A stretch of 64,000 bases of DNA from Macrothele yani (taxonomy: Eukaryota; Arthropoda; Arachnida; Araneae; Macrothelidae). The stretch's first letter is position 1. Each line of letters begins with the position of its first letter. The position numbers and the translations under genes were made by a program. A model generated the notes under the pieces. That model was given only the letters and a program-made list of their open reading frames with translations. It was not told where the DNA came from and did no database searches. The stretch is from positions 161,416,709 to 161,480,708 of the forward strand of contig CM076997.1 of NCBI GenBank assembly GCA_039090855.1, given 5' to 3'. This document shows positions 22,911 through 34,552 of the stretch, piece after piece.

Positions 22911-23800
22911 TCCTAGGAAGACATTAAAATGGTAATACATCTGTCATGTCCTAGTAACAGATTAAAATCATAATACATTGAGGCTTTCTTCTGCCGTGTC
23001 CTAGGAAAACACTAAAAGGTATTGAGGACGTCTCCTGTCATGTCGCAGGGACACACTAAAATCGTAGGCAGAGTACTGAGGACGTCTCCTGTGATGTCGT
23101 AGGGACACACTAAAAGCGTAACACACTGAGACGTCTCCTGTCATGTCGTAGGGACACACTAAAAGCGTAATACACTGAGACGTCCCCTGTCATGTCGTAG
23201 GGACACATTAAAAGCGTAATACGTCCCCTGTCATGTCGCAGGGACACACTAAAAACATAATATGCTGAAACGTCCCTAGTCATGTCGTAGGGACACACTA
23301 AAAGCGTAATTCACTGAGACGTCCCCTGTCATGTCGTAGGGACACACTAAAAGCGTAACACACTGAGACGTCCCCTGTCATGTCGTAGAGACACACTAAA
23401 AGCGTAATACGCTGAGACGTCCCCTGTCATGCCGTAGGGACACACTAAAAGCGTAATACGCGTAGACGTCCCCTGTCATGTCGTAGGGACACACTAAAAG
23501 TGTAATTCACTGAGACGTCCCCTGTCATGTCGTAAAGACACACTAAAAGCGTAATACACTGAAACGTCCCCTGTCATGACACTGAGATGTCCCCTGTCAT
23601 GTCCTAGGAAGTCACTAAAAGCCTAGAGCATTGAGGCTGGATCCTGCCATGTCCTAGGAAGGTACTAAAAGCGTAGAGCATTGATGTTGCCTCCTGTTAT
23701 GTCCTAGGATGGCACTAAAAGCGTAGAGCATTAATGTTGCCTCCTGTTATGTCCTAGGAATACAATAAAAGCCTGGTGCATTGAAGCTGTCTCTTGTTAT
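22905..23800. repeat. 49-bp satellite array
   Basis: About 17 tandem units contain GACGTCCCCTGTCATGTCGT, AGGGACACACTAAAAGCGTA and ATACACTGA. The central units repeat every 49 bp with few differences. The outer units (22905-23040 and 23585-23800) are longer, more diverged, and carry CTAGGA instead of GTAGGG, the usual pattern of an array homogenised in its middle. There are no spacers, so it is not a CRISPR. Confidence 0.9.
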
Positions 23801-23809
23801 GTCTTCTTG

Positions 23810-26055
23810 GGGATTTACACACCGCGGAAATACACTGCTGTGTTTTGAAAATACAACACCAAAAAAGACCTCAGACATTGAAGTTTAAATTTATAGGGTA
23901 CATTTCTTATGATACAAGGCGTCAATGCTGAAAAATACAGACCTGTACGTGATGTGAAATACACAGTACCCAACACCTTGTTTACACACCACGAGCGGCG
24001 ATAGCGGTTCGTACACGGCATGGAATCAACTGGAAGAGGTTCTTGATGTCGCATTGTGCAAGGTCATTCCATGGTGTCTCGATTCGTGCCCAAAGTTCCT
24101 AAAAGGAACTTTGGGCACGAATTGAGAAGCGGAGCCTGAAAGGTCAAGCTCGAAGGATCGATATTCCACTTCCATTGAATAATCGACAATTCAGGTGATC
24201 ACGCAGGCAATAGAAGAAATGGCACGTATCTGGCATCCAGGAGTTGCATGACATTTTAGCGCTGCTTGCGGCTGGGCTGATAAAAGATAGCACCTGGTAC
24301 CGACTGCAGATATGTCATCAGATCAGCCTCCACAATTATCGCTGTGAACCGCTGGCTGATCATGGTCCCTGAAAGGCGTAGGAGGCGGAAACGTGAATGG
24401 AATCCAGCAGCACGCCACACCAAAACGCACTGCATAGTTCATTTTTCCAGCAGCCTTTCACCGAGTTTTTGCCGTTCAAGGATATGTGCATCATGGGTCA
24501 TTAGGTTCAACTGCTACTTCAGAAAACTATATACGCTGCTGCTCATTACGCCAATGTTTGAGTTCGTGGCCCCTTTGCAGCCGCTGACGACTGTGGTTTA
24601 AGGTTAATAGAAGTCGAAGCAACAGACGTCGAGCGCCTAGGTCTCTCTGAAACAAAACGGCGCCGGACAGAGCTTGCAGACAATCCTTGACGTGATACAG
24701 ACCTCACTGTTGTGCTAACTCTCGGGATATGACTGTTCTGTCAGCCAACGCCATACAGCGGAGATTATGGTCTTCCCGTGAGTTTGTCCGTGGCTGGGCT
24801 CCGGTCATGTCACAGCCCCTCGTAAGATATTTCCCTTCGCATTGACGCCATATTCACATCCATGTGTTCTCGTTTTGTCCAAAACGAGCGGTGATATCGA
24901 GGAAGAAACGTCTGCTTTCCCGGAGACCAACACATCGCTCTCGCTCAACGTCTCTTCGCTGCACATACCGGTCTCCACTGCTGTGGAGAGAAATAATGAA
25001 TACTATCACTACTTTATTACTACAATTCCCGCGAATGGACTGCAAGACGGGTCGACTATTAATAATCGACTATTATTACTACAATTTTAGTGAATCTCCT
25101 ACGGCACAGACGGTCTGTAGGCCCTCCGACACCGTGTGCGTCCTTCTTTTGTTACTCCCACGTGAAAGCTACCTGTTGGTGGCTGGAAATCCGATCGAAC
25201 CCGTGTTTCCTGTTGTAGCATTTATAACAAACAGCAGTGTAGGTCGCAATATTTTTGTTTCCTGCATAATGTATGTTACAAAGTCACTTTTACAATCTCT
25301 TGTAACCTTATGATCAAAGTTATCAGCTAGTAGATTTTCACTATAGATTTATCCTTCACTTGAGATGGTGAGAGATTAGAATCAAAAACATACTGAACGA
25401 AGTAATAAGCATTGAAACGCAAAGAATTTAGAAGAATAGTTAAAACTTCGGTACGGTTTTCATATCATAGGTCAGCATATCAGTGATAATTGATTGTCTC
25501 AAAGTTATGATAAATGTAGTATCAGTAAAGAATTCATATTAACCCTGGAAACATCAGAACTTCTCAGTTTAAATATAAATCAGCAAAACATTATGTGGCA
25601 ACTTTGGTAGGATCTTTACGTTTTTAAGATTTACTTTGACGTAGCTTTACGAATATCTATACAATGACTTTTTTGTTTGTAAAAGGTAGAAATTGGTAAT
25701 TCCATCTGTCCTTAAATTGCATATATTATCTATGTGGATAGCGAACTAACTGATCACTCTTACCTTAGGAAGTTCAGAGTACTTGATTCCAAAGAATAAT
25801 ACTTTATTGTGGTTGGGGAAAACACGGAGCTTTGCCAATTTATTTCAAGTATATAATCATCTTCTTTTATGGAAGGAGACTTAACAACAGACATTAATAT
25901 TAATTTATTTCTTTACTTTGCAGGGACCATTAATACCAATCAGAAAGACTGGCGTTTTGACACCTGTGGCTACTCATTAACCGGGGTTCATTTTAATTCA
26001 TGAATTGACATACATGGAGTAAATAAAGGCATGTCTCGCCAATTACATCGGCAGA
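23810..26055. other. No recognisable gene; contains hairpin
   Basis: No coding family is recognisable. The longest open frame (24864-25313, +) has no resemblance I can support. An inverted repeat sits at 24077-24127 (separate entry). Confidence 0.4.
24077..24127. repeat. Strong inverted repeat (24-bp arms, 3-nt loop)
   Basis: TCTCGATTCGTGCCCAAAGT continuing TCCT is followed by AAA and then AGGAACTTTGGGCACGAATT continuing GAGA. The arms pair with one mismatch in 24. It could form a hairpin or cruciform, or mark the junction of two inverted repeat copies. Confidence 0.85.
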
Positions 26056-26165
26056 ATCAAAATATCTTTGTCGATTACTCTCTAGGAAGTCGAGAGAGTA
26101 ATCGACAAAGATATTTTGTCGATTACTCTCTCGACTTCCTAGAGATTACTCTCTCGACTTCCATT
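26056..26165. repeat. Cluster of palindromic TCGATTACTCTCT repeats
   Basis: AATATCTTTGTCGATTACTC is followed within about 15 bases by its complement GAGTAATCGACAAAGATATT. The motif then occurs again forward twice, separated by TCGACTTCCTAGAG. The alternation of direct and inverted copies fits foldback replication or repeated template switching. Confidence 0.8.
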
Positions 26166-26559
26166 TTTCGATGGCTTCTGAAGCATCGATGGCTAAAGCT
26201 CGATTATCGATAATGTAATATCGATTATTTTTTAGAATCTCTACACCAGGCTCTTAAAAATAACATTCCCTCCTGTGCAGATACCATACCACTCATTCTC
26301 CTGAAATCTCATGTGCCTGTTCTATGCAGTCCATTCCATCTATTCTGCAGGACATTTTTTCACAAGTTGGATCATATCTAAGATCAACGCATTCTGGCAA
26401 AAAAGGTGGACATCACTTTTTCCAAAACAATAAATGCATCGATTAAAGTGCAACTGCTGTGATATTTGGACTCTTGTAAGATCATCCGGATGCTGAAAGC
26501 TTCAAATCAAGCATATTGGGATCCTTGAATCATCCATGCCGATATTAGAAGATGTCTGG

Positions 26560-27600
26560 TTATGTATCGCGAAAATAGAGAAGCATATATTTCAAGCTTA
26601 AAAAGAATGTACAAAACACTTCACCTAATCGTTCAGGTAGTCCCCATTGGAACTGATAACCTTGTTCAACCGATCCACCAGTTGAAATATCCCATTGTGA
26701 AAGCGGTCTGGCAAAGCGGGAGTTGAAGTAGTCCATGCAACGTTGTACATCTTTGTCATTAGCAAAGTTTTGCTCAGGGAAAATGTTCGACAAAGACCGC
26801 AAGCGATGAAAGGCGGATGGGGAAAGGTCCAGGAAATAAGGGCAGTGCGACAATATTTCCTATTTAAGCTCGTGCACTTTTCGTTTGGTCCTTAAAGCGA
26901 CATGTGGCCGAGCGTTATGCTGGTGAAAACAAAAACCCAATACAATTAATCAACGCTGAGCTTCTTGCAGTGTGGCATGGAGACGGTCCACCTGTTGGAT
27001 ATAAGAATCCGCTGTGATGGCATTGTTCCGGTTGTAAAATTACATGGTGAATCACAGCGGGACGATTCCACCAGCAACTCAGCATCACCATATAGAGGGG
27101 TGGCTCAGCGGCCTTCTGTTGTGGTTGTCCCTGCTCGGTTGTTGTTTTTTATCGCGTAACATTCACGTATGTGACCCATTTTTTGTCACCCGTGAGCAAC
27201 CGATGCAAAAGGCACTCTCGTTTTTCGCTTTCACTCAAAGCAACAGCAATGGAGTAGCGTTGCATCGTATTCTGGTCAGACAAAGAATGCGTATCCATTC
27301 GCACAGTTTACACAAATAACCGAACTTCCGAATTCGGGTGCTGATGGTCGTATGGGAGGTCTTCAGTTCCTCTGCCAGCTCCTGTAGTTTTGCATTAAAC
27401 TTGGTCGAGAGCATGTGTTGCAGTGTTTCATATTCAACTTTACTGGGTTTGCCACTTCTGGGTGCATCAGACTCAAAGCAACAGCAATGGAGTAGCGTTC
27501 ATTCGTATTCTGGTCAGACAAAGAATGCGGATCCATTCGCACAGTTTGTAGACGTGTCAGCGGCAAGTTGATTTTATCTTCTACTTTATTTCCTTCTGCA
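26560..27600 (-). pseudogene. Decayed mariner-like transposase (reverse)
   Basis: The minus strand shows a mariner C-terminal block: CPYFLDLSPSAFHRLRSL (matching the PYSPDLxPxDxHLF motif with the third catalytic residue), NFANDKDVQRCMDYFNSR and, after frameshifts, QLVDRLNKVISSNGDYLND. More distal minus-strand sequence up to about 27570 (ELQKLQELAEEL-like) may be its N-terminal part. A 78-bp stretch is duplicated within it (27233-27310 and 27471-27548). It is inactive. Confidence 0.65.
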
Positions 27601-27922
27601 TATTAATGAACTTCCGTAAAGTAAAAATTATGCAACTCGCCAATTTTGCTGTTCATAATTGAAGTCAGTACAGCCCTTAGTTTGAAAATCTCAGCCTTGG
27701 CAGCCCGAACTATTTTAAATTTCCGTCAAGAGTTCTTCGCCATTCATTGCAGATAACTAAATTCTTCCTTCCTTTAGAGTAGGAGTCTTCAACTCGTGAC
27801 AAGCAAAACACCTTTTAGCTGCCCGCGAATCGTTCTCCACAAAGGCAATTCTAAAATGGAAAAAAATACATTGTTGAGGAAATGTCACGCAGAGAGAGAG
27901 GTGCAATTAGGAATTACTCTCA

Positions 27923-28066
27923 TGGTTGTGGTTTAGGCTTTAGTTCATACTTCTGTTGCAAATATAAATGCTCTTCCTCTTCTTACTTCGGCAGAGTTGT
28001 GGTTTAGGCCTTATTACATACTTCTGTTGCAAATGTAAATGCTTTTCCTCTTCTTACTTAGGACTC
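27923..28066. repeat. Tandem duplication, about 70 bp x 2
   Basis: GTTGTGGTTTAGGCYTTAKT, then CATACTTCTGTTGCAAAT and CTTCCTCTTCTTACTT occur twice in a row with few changes. It has no coding content. Confidence 0.8.
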
Positions 28067-28199
28067 CCTCATCTCCGCTATAGCAAAGAATGGCGCCAGA
28101 AGTTCGTTTTGGTTTTGGTTTTAAGAAGCTGATAACTATGGTTTGGGAAACATTTCACGAAAAAGTAAAAAAGCCACCCTCGTGTTTCAGTTCATAAAG

Positions 28200-28420
28200 C
28201 CAACGACGTGAAAACGGAATTCGATTTCAACCTTAAAAGAAATAAACCGTCCCACTTCAGACTGTCATCTTACAGCCTGACATGCTGTTTAGGCTGTAAT
28301 TATTCAATACATCCAGATTTGTTTCACTTATCGAGCTTTGCGACCTGATTACTTAACAAGTCAGTCTTCGTTTTGTGAGAAGAAAATAATTTTTATAATG
28401 CAGGAACAAAAAAACTAAAC
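28200..28420 (+). repeat. Dispersed repeat E, copy without transposon
   Basis: The left part (ACGGAATTCGATTTCAACCT ... GAAATAAACCG) and right part (CCTGATTACTTAACAAGT ... CAGGAA) match the two flanks of the Tc1 pseudogene at 30245-31285. This copy therefore represents the unoccupied state of the same repeat. Confidence 0.6.
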
Positions 28421-29404
28421 CTTCAAGTACACGTCCGGCTCTACCGAAGGTTGGAATGATTTACTTAACCGGTAAAGCACCGCTATTTTGGATACGCCAT
28501 CCTATCAATCCCATTGACTTCTTACTGAAAACTCGTTAATTTTACGGTATGGAAATCTCTGTTGCAACGACTATGTACCATCTAGTGTTCCTCAGGTATG
28601 GTGTACAAACATTCCCCGTTTAATACAAGAACCTCGTGATGGCCCCCTTTCAAATTAGTTTTATGTTTGGCGAACCTTTTCAGTTTTCGTCGTTCTTCGC
28701 ATGTCATTTTAAACTCCTACTTAAGACATTCGCACTACTCATTGTATTTGTTTCACCTGATGATGGACCTGTTCGACAGGGTCCGAAAGATCTTGTGTTT
28801 GTGTTGTTTTTTTTAATTCATTAAAGGTTTTTAACTTGTAAATACCATCATTTCAAGTTTTATATTATCGTGTTGGCGTTTTAATCAATCTCCTTTTTAG
28901 CACCCATTTTTCATTGTCTTCAAGCTAAACCAGGTCCGGACCGCACTTATTGCGAGAAACAACGTTCTCTACTGAACCTACCTCAGTAGCAAACGAAACG
29001 AAACGTAATGTAGAGATACATGTCATTTATTGTAGAACTTTCTCCCACACATGAGGTTTTGACCTGACTATTTCTGTTAGAAATGTAAACGCATTTCCTA
29101 TTTAAACGCATTTACAGAGGACGTACGAAAAACCTTGAACAATGTCAAATCCCCAGTAATGTTCGCACTTTTCATGACATCTTCAGAGCAGTCAAGGTGA
29201 CGGCGGCCGTAGTTCTACATATAAGTAGTCATACTTGTGTTCCCTTTCTAAAAATCACTTTGAAACAATTCCTGACGTAGAATTACGTCTTATGGTACGA
29301 TATAGATAAGCAGTGGACGCAACATAATTGTGTGAGTGACTTATACTAGCAATAACTCCGGGGTTATCGGAAGCGTGGCAACGGCGCTAGTATCGTTTTA
29401 TGGC
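28421..29404. other. No recognisable gene
   Basis: A stretch at 28755-28800 (CTGATGATGGACCTGTTCGA, then CAGGGTCCGAAAGATC) has the inverted-repeat look of a Penelope-type 3' tail, but without coding sequence I do not assign it. Confidence 0.35.
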
Positions 29405-30140
29405 GCGTAGATTTCATTTAGTGACAATTATAAGTGGTGAGGCCTGCGGATCAATGGCAGTACGTGACAGCGCGCCGAAGTGGATGCTCATTTTTGTGTT
29501 CTGTGCCGCGAGTATAGTTAACGTAATGGACTAGTCGTATGAATTGAAAAAATTACAATTGCAACTGTGAACAATAAGAGTAGATGGTAATGTAATCGTA
29601 CTTTATTATTATTATTATTATTTCGCGCATTTTTAGAATTAGCAGAAAAATACATCAAAATGCCACCAAAATTTGAAGTTTGAGCGCAGAAAGGAGCTGC
29701 GGAAACTGAAGACTGGCGGTACAGGAAATTTGTGGACCCAAGAAACCCTGAACTACCAATGCCGAGCGCTGCAAAAGCTATCGCGATGCCAAACGATCGC
29801 GTACAAATGAGCTCGTCGCGAGCACCTCTAGCGCAACGGTCGATTTCGCGGTGCCAATGGCTGTTCAGATGGACTCTAATATTGACTCGTGTCAAATAAA
29901 GCAGCCGGATTACGAAAAGGCAACGGCTTATTAAATATTTATTAAAAAGCAACAGCGAAATTCCAGAAAAACTTCATTAAGAACAAGTTTGGTCGAGTAT
30001 GCGACGTGTGCGACTTCCACTGTGTATTTTATTCACGATCTTATGATAAACATAAAACACGGCAAACGTAGTCCTACGCTTAAACACAGTAGGAGAAACC
30101 ACTCCGGCCACATCGGTTTTTTTGTGTTGGGTTGTTAATT
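29405..30140 (+). repeat. Dispersed repeat D, second copy
   Basis: It matches 20390-20800 at both ends: TTTAGTGACAATTATAAGTG and AAGTGGATGCTCATTTTTGT on the left, and CACTGTGTATTTT...CGATCTT and TAGTCCTACGCTTAAACACA on the right. It carries about 370 bp of extra internal sequence (29625-29990) that the other copy lacks. The extra part has an open frame on the minus strand but no recognised domain. Confidence 0.65.
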
Positions 30141-30244
30141 GCTGAAATCCCGATCATTACGGATGTCATAGTGATAATGGAAGTTAAAGCTAACCAAGTG
30201 AACACGGATTTCGTTTCAACCTTTGAAGAAATAAACCGGACAAC

Positions 30245-31285
30245 TCCAGATTCTCATACATAGTCGTGACACATTATTGTGATCACCTCCTACTTTTGAC
30301 GTCAACAGCGCGTGGCCAATGAAAGAATGCACGTGTCGTGAGCTGACTTGGAGGGTACATAAAGTGTGCTGCACGCATTCTGAAAACATATCACGCGTTG
30401 CTGTCGTGGATAAAAGGAGCGATTTATCAGATTTGCAAAAAGGGATGATTATCGGCTTTCGGGACAAGGGTGGTAGTATTTCAGATCGACACGCTACAGT
30501 GGAGCAATTGACTGGCTGAATGAACCAGGGGGCTACCGGAAGTGCGTCCAAAACAACAGTTCAGCAAACCGTGCTGCGTATGGGGCTCTGATGCAGAGGT
30601 ATGGTCACTGCACCTATGCTAACGAAGGTACATAGGCGGCAAAAGCTTACATTTGGACGGCAGTATCGGAATTGGACCTCCGCTGATTGGCAAAGGATTG
30701 CCTTCTCCGATGAGTCACATTTTTTGCTTCATCGAATGGATGGACGTTGGCGTATAAGGTGAGAATCATTGGAGAGCACACACTCTTCTACCATTGCTGA
30801 AAGAACACAAGCTGGTGGGTGCAGCGTTACGGTCTGGGGACTGTTTTCGTGGCATTCCCTGGGCCCACTCATACCTGTGGAAGGCCCTACGGACCGATTT
30901 TGTTATGAATCCATCCTTGCAGACCACGTACACCCATATATGCTGATTGTCTTCCCTGGGGCTGATGGGATCTTCCAGCAGGACAATGCGCGTGTCACAC
31001 AGCTAGAAATGTCCGAGAGTGGTTGGAAGAACACGATGAAGACTTCAAAGTACTTCTCTGGCCCCCTAATCCCCAGACTTAAACCTATTTGAGCATCTGT
31101 GGGACCACCTGGATCGTGTTGTTCGCTCTATGGATCCTCCGCCACGCACCCTCCAGCAGCTGCCAGATGCACTGCAGTCAGCATGGCTCCACATACCTGT
31201 GAACACCTTTCAGCATCTAATTGAGCCGTAATTATCAACGCACTCGGCGAAAGATGTAATTCCACGTCTTTCGTTTTACACAGTG
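30245..31285 (+). pseudogene. Decayed Tc1-like transposase inside repeat E
   Basis: Blocks appear in the order expected for Tc1: LSDLQKGMIIGFRDKGGSIS (HTH start), KTTVQQTVLRMGL, RQKLTFGRQYRNWTSADWQR, IAFSDESHFLLHRMDGRWRI (first catalytic Asp), GGCSVTVWGLFSWHSLGPLI, GADGIFQQDNARVTQ (second Asp), and after a frameshift PNPQTxTYLSICGTTW-like sequence around 31060-31110. Stops and frame changes make it inactive. TIRs are not resolved. The boundaries come from comparison with the unoccupied repeat at 28200-28420. Confidence 0.8.
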
Positions 31286-32045
31286 ATCTTAGCCATCTGA
31301 TTATTTAACAAGTTATCCTTCGAAACTTTATTCGTCGAAGCTTTACGACTAGTAAAGTTTATATCGTCGAAACTTTACTCATTAATCCAGGAATAAAATA
31401 CGAAACCAAGACTGGTGAGACCTGAACTGGGACTTTTTCACGTAAGCGATCAAAAAAAGAAGCCCGCAATGGGTAAGGGCAGTGTCGACCTATATCCAAT
31501 AGCTTCTCACTGTAAAAAAAAATTCTGAAAGTCACGCCCCAATTTCCTTCATTTCTTTCGTGAATTAACGAAAAGAAAGTTTCCGATACAACATTTTCTG
31601 TGAAATGACGGAAAGAAACCTGAATTTTACGGATTTCTTTTTTTGTACCACGGAAGAATTCTGAATATTCATATACCTTTCTACAGTTTCTTTTATTGAC
31701 GGTAAATTACCGTTTTAGAGATGTGTTAAACGCAACTCTGAATTTTCAGAAACCTTTCTGTAATCCTTTTGGTATATTAACGGAAAAACTTCGTTCTCAC
31801 TTTTTCCGTCCCCGTATGACGAGAAATCACCGGTAATAAAAGCGATTGGTAAGACTACTTGAGGTTTGATTAACTTTTAAATTTCAATCGTCTGTCGAAT
31901 TTTAAAGTTCCCTAGCGAGATCGGATATTGTGAATAGTATATCGCGTGAATTTTGTTTATTGTGGCACAGGCTTGTTTATTATGGCACTTCTCCTCTCCC
32001 TATTTTGTGCACCAGCTAATTATTATATATATCGTGTTACTGTAA

Positions 32046-34162
32046 GAAACCGGGTACTTAACTTATTGTACAGATGGTTATACGATGTCTGTGAATCAGT
32101 ATTTGGACAACTTAAGACAAAAGCTATTATAGCTATCAAGAGTAAATTTTATATTTAGTAAACCAGGTACTTAACTTATTGTACAGATGGTTATACGATG
32201 TCTATGTATCAGTCTTTGGACAACTTAAGACAAAAGCTATATATCAATAGTAAATTTTATATTTAGTAAACCACGTACTTAACTTATTGTACACATGGTT
32301 ATACGATGTCTATGTATCAGTCTTCGGATAACTTGAGACAAAAGATAGCTATCAATAGTAAATCTTATATTTAGTAAACCACGTACTTAACGTATTGTAC
32401 ACTTGGTTATACGATGTTTATGTATCAGTCTTTGGACAACTTAAGACAAAAGCTATTATAGCTATCAAGAGTAAATTTTATATTTAGTAAACCAGGTACT
32501 TAACTTATTGTACAGATGGTTATACGATGTCTATGTATCAGTCTTTGGACAACTTAAGACAAAAGCTATTATAGCTATCAATAGTAAATTTTATATTTAG
32601 TAAACCACGTACTTAGCTTATTGTACACATGGTTATACAATGTCTATGTATCAGTCTTCGGATAACTTGAGACAAAAGATATATCAATAGTAAATCTTAT
32701 ATTTAGTAAACCACGTACTTAACTTATTGTACACTTGGTTATACGATGTTTATGTATCAGTCTTTGAACAACTTGAGACAAAAGCTATTATAGCTATCAC
32801 GAGTAAATTTTATATTTAGTAAACCAGGTACTTAACTTATTGTACAGATGGTTATACGATGTCTATGTATCGGTCTTTGGACAACTTGAGACAAAAGCTA
32901 TTATAGCTATCAAGAGTAAATTTTATATTTAGTAAACCACGTACTTAACTTATTGTACACATGGTTATACGATGTCTATGTATCGGTCTTTGGACAACTT
33001 GAGACAAAAGCTATTATAGCTATCAAGAGTAAATTTTATATTTAGTAAACCACGTACTTAACTTATTGTACACATGGTTATACGATGTCTATGTATCAGT
33101 CTATGTATCAGTCTTTGGACAACTTAAGACAAAAGATATATCAATAGTAAATTTTATATTTAGTAAACCACGTACTTAACTTATTGTACACATGGTTATA
33201 CGATGTCTATGTATCAGTCTTCGGATAACTTGAGACAAAAGATATATCAATAGTAAATCTTATATTTAGTAAACCACGTACTTAACTTATTGTACACTTG
33301 GTTATACGATGTTTATGTATCAGTCTTTGGACAACTTGAGACAAAAGCTATTATAGCTATCACGAGTAAATTTTATATTTAGTAAACCAGGTACTTAACT
33401 TATTGTACAGATGGTTATACGATGTCTATGTATCAGTCTTTGGACAACTTGAGACAAAAGCTATTATAGCTATCAAGAGTAAATTTTATATTTAGTAAAC
33501 CAGGTACTTAACTTATTGTACAGATGGTTATACGATGTATATGTATCTGTCTTTGGACAACTTAAGACAAAAAATATATCAATAGTAAATTTTATATTTA
33601 GTAAACCACGTACTTAACTTATTGTACACATGGTTACACGATGTTTATGTATCAGTCATTGGACAACTTAAGACGAAAAGCTATTATAGCTATCAAGAGT
33701 AAATTTTATATATAGTAAACCAGGTAATTAACTTATTGTATAGATGGTTATACGATGTCTATGTATCAGTCTTTGGACAACTTAAGACAAAAGATAGCTA
33801 TCAATAGTAAATTTTATATTTAGTAAACCAGGTACTTAACTTATTGTACACATAGTTATACGATGTCTATGTAGCAGTCTTTGGACAACTTAAGACAAAA
33901 GCTATTATAGCTATCAAGAGTAAATTTTATATTTAGTAAACCAGGCACTAAACTTATTGTACAGATGGTTATACGATGTCTATGTATCAGTCTTTGGACA
34001 ATTTAAGACAAAAGTTATTATAGCTATCAAGAGTAAATTTTATATTTAGTAAACCAGGCACTTAACTTATTGTACAGAGGGTTATACGATGTCTATGTAT
34101 CAGTCTTTGGACAACTTAAGACAAAAGCTATTATAGCTATCAAGAGTAATTTTTATATTTAG
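32046..34162. repeat. 113-bp satellite with three-unit higher-order repeat
   Basis: There are about 19 tandem units, each holding ACTTAACTTATTGTACA, GGTTATACGATGTCTATGTA, TCAGTCTTTGGACAACTTAA and GTAAATTTTATATTTAGTAA. Three variants recur in order: A (CCAGG...CAGATGG), B (CCACG...CACATGG...TTCGGATAACTTGAG) and C (CCACG...CACTTGG...GATGTTTATG), giving a period of about 330 bp at 32161-32820 and 33049-33500. Some units lack about 7 bp (GATATATCAATAG variant). Confidence 0.92.
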
Positions 34163-34475
34163 GTGCGATTTTTTGGAAAATAATGTTATCAAAAAGTACA
34201 TTTCGCACTTTTTAAAGATAACTGAAAGTAATTGTCATTTCAAAAAAGCCAAGTTGCAAAGCATTTGGTTACTTCGAGAAATCAGGATGAAAAACACTTA
34301 ATTTGTGAAAAGTCTTCCTACAGAAAAAAATATTACATATCTATTCAGAAAACTAACAAGCTCCTACAGAATGTAAAATGACTAAATCACTCGTATTAAT
34401 GACAAAATTAAAAAATAATTTCATTGGCGCTCAATTTCTTTTACGATGTAAGCGAATCGGGTTTCCGATTGTCTG

Positions 34476-34552
34476 TGGCTCAGTTGTTAAAGGCATGCGT
34501 TAACTGTTAAGCCAATCGAAGCGGTGCGGGTTTAATCCTGACGGGAGAGGAA
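34476..34552 (+). repeat. tRNA-like segment inside TIR element copy 2
   Basis: CTGTGGCTCAGTTGTTAAAG (A-box-like) and GTGCGGGTTTAATCCTGACG (B-box-like) correspond to 13428-13505 in copy 1. Stems are imperfect, so it is a tRNA-derived Pol III promoter relic rather than a tRNA gene. Confidence 0.6.

Noticed and set aside
22905..23800. Regularly repeated 49-bp units, CRISPR-like at first sight
   Set aside because: Units are directly adjacent with no unique spacers, the outer units are diverged, and the context is eukaryotic transposon DNA. It is a satellite.
24864..25313. 149-codon open frame as a possible gene
   Set aside because: There is no recognisable domain, start context or splice structure, and local tandem duplications (about 25000-25090) explain part of its openness.
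28755..28800. Possible Penelope 3' tail
   Set aside because: Only a short inverted-repeat-like motif is seen, with no coding sequence nearby, so this is too weak to annotate.
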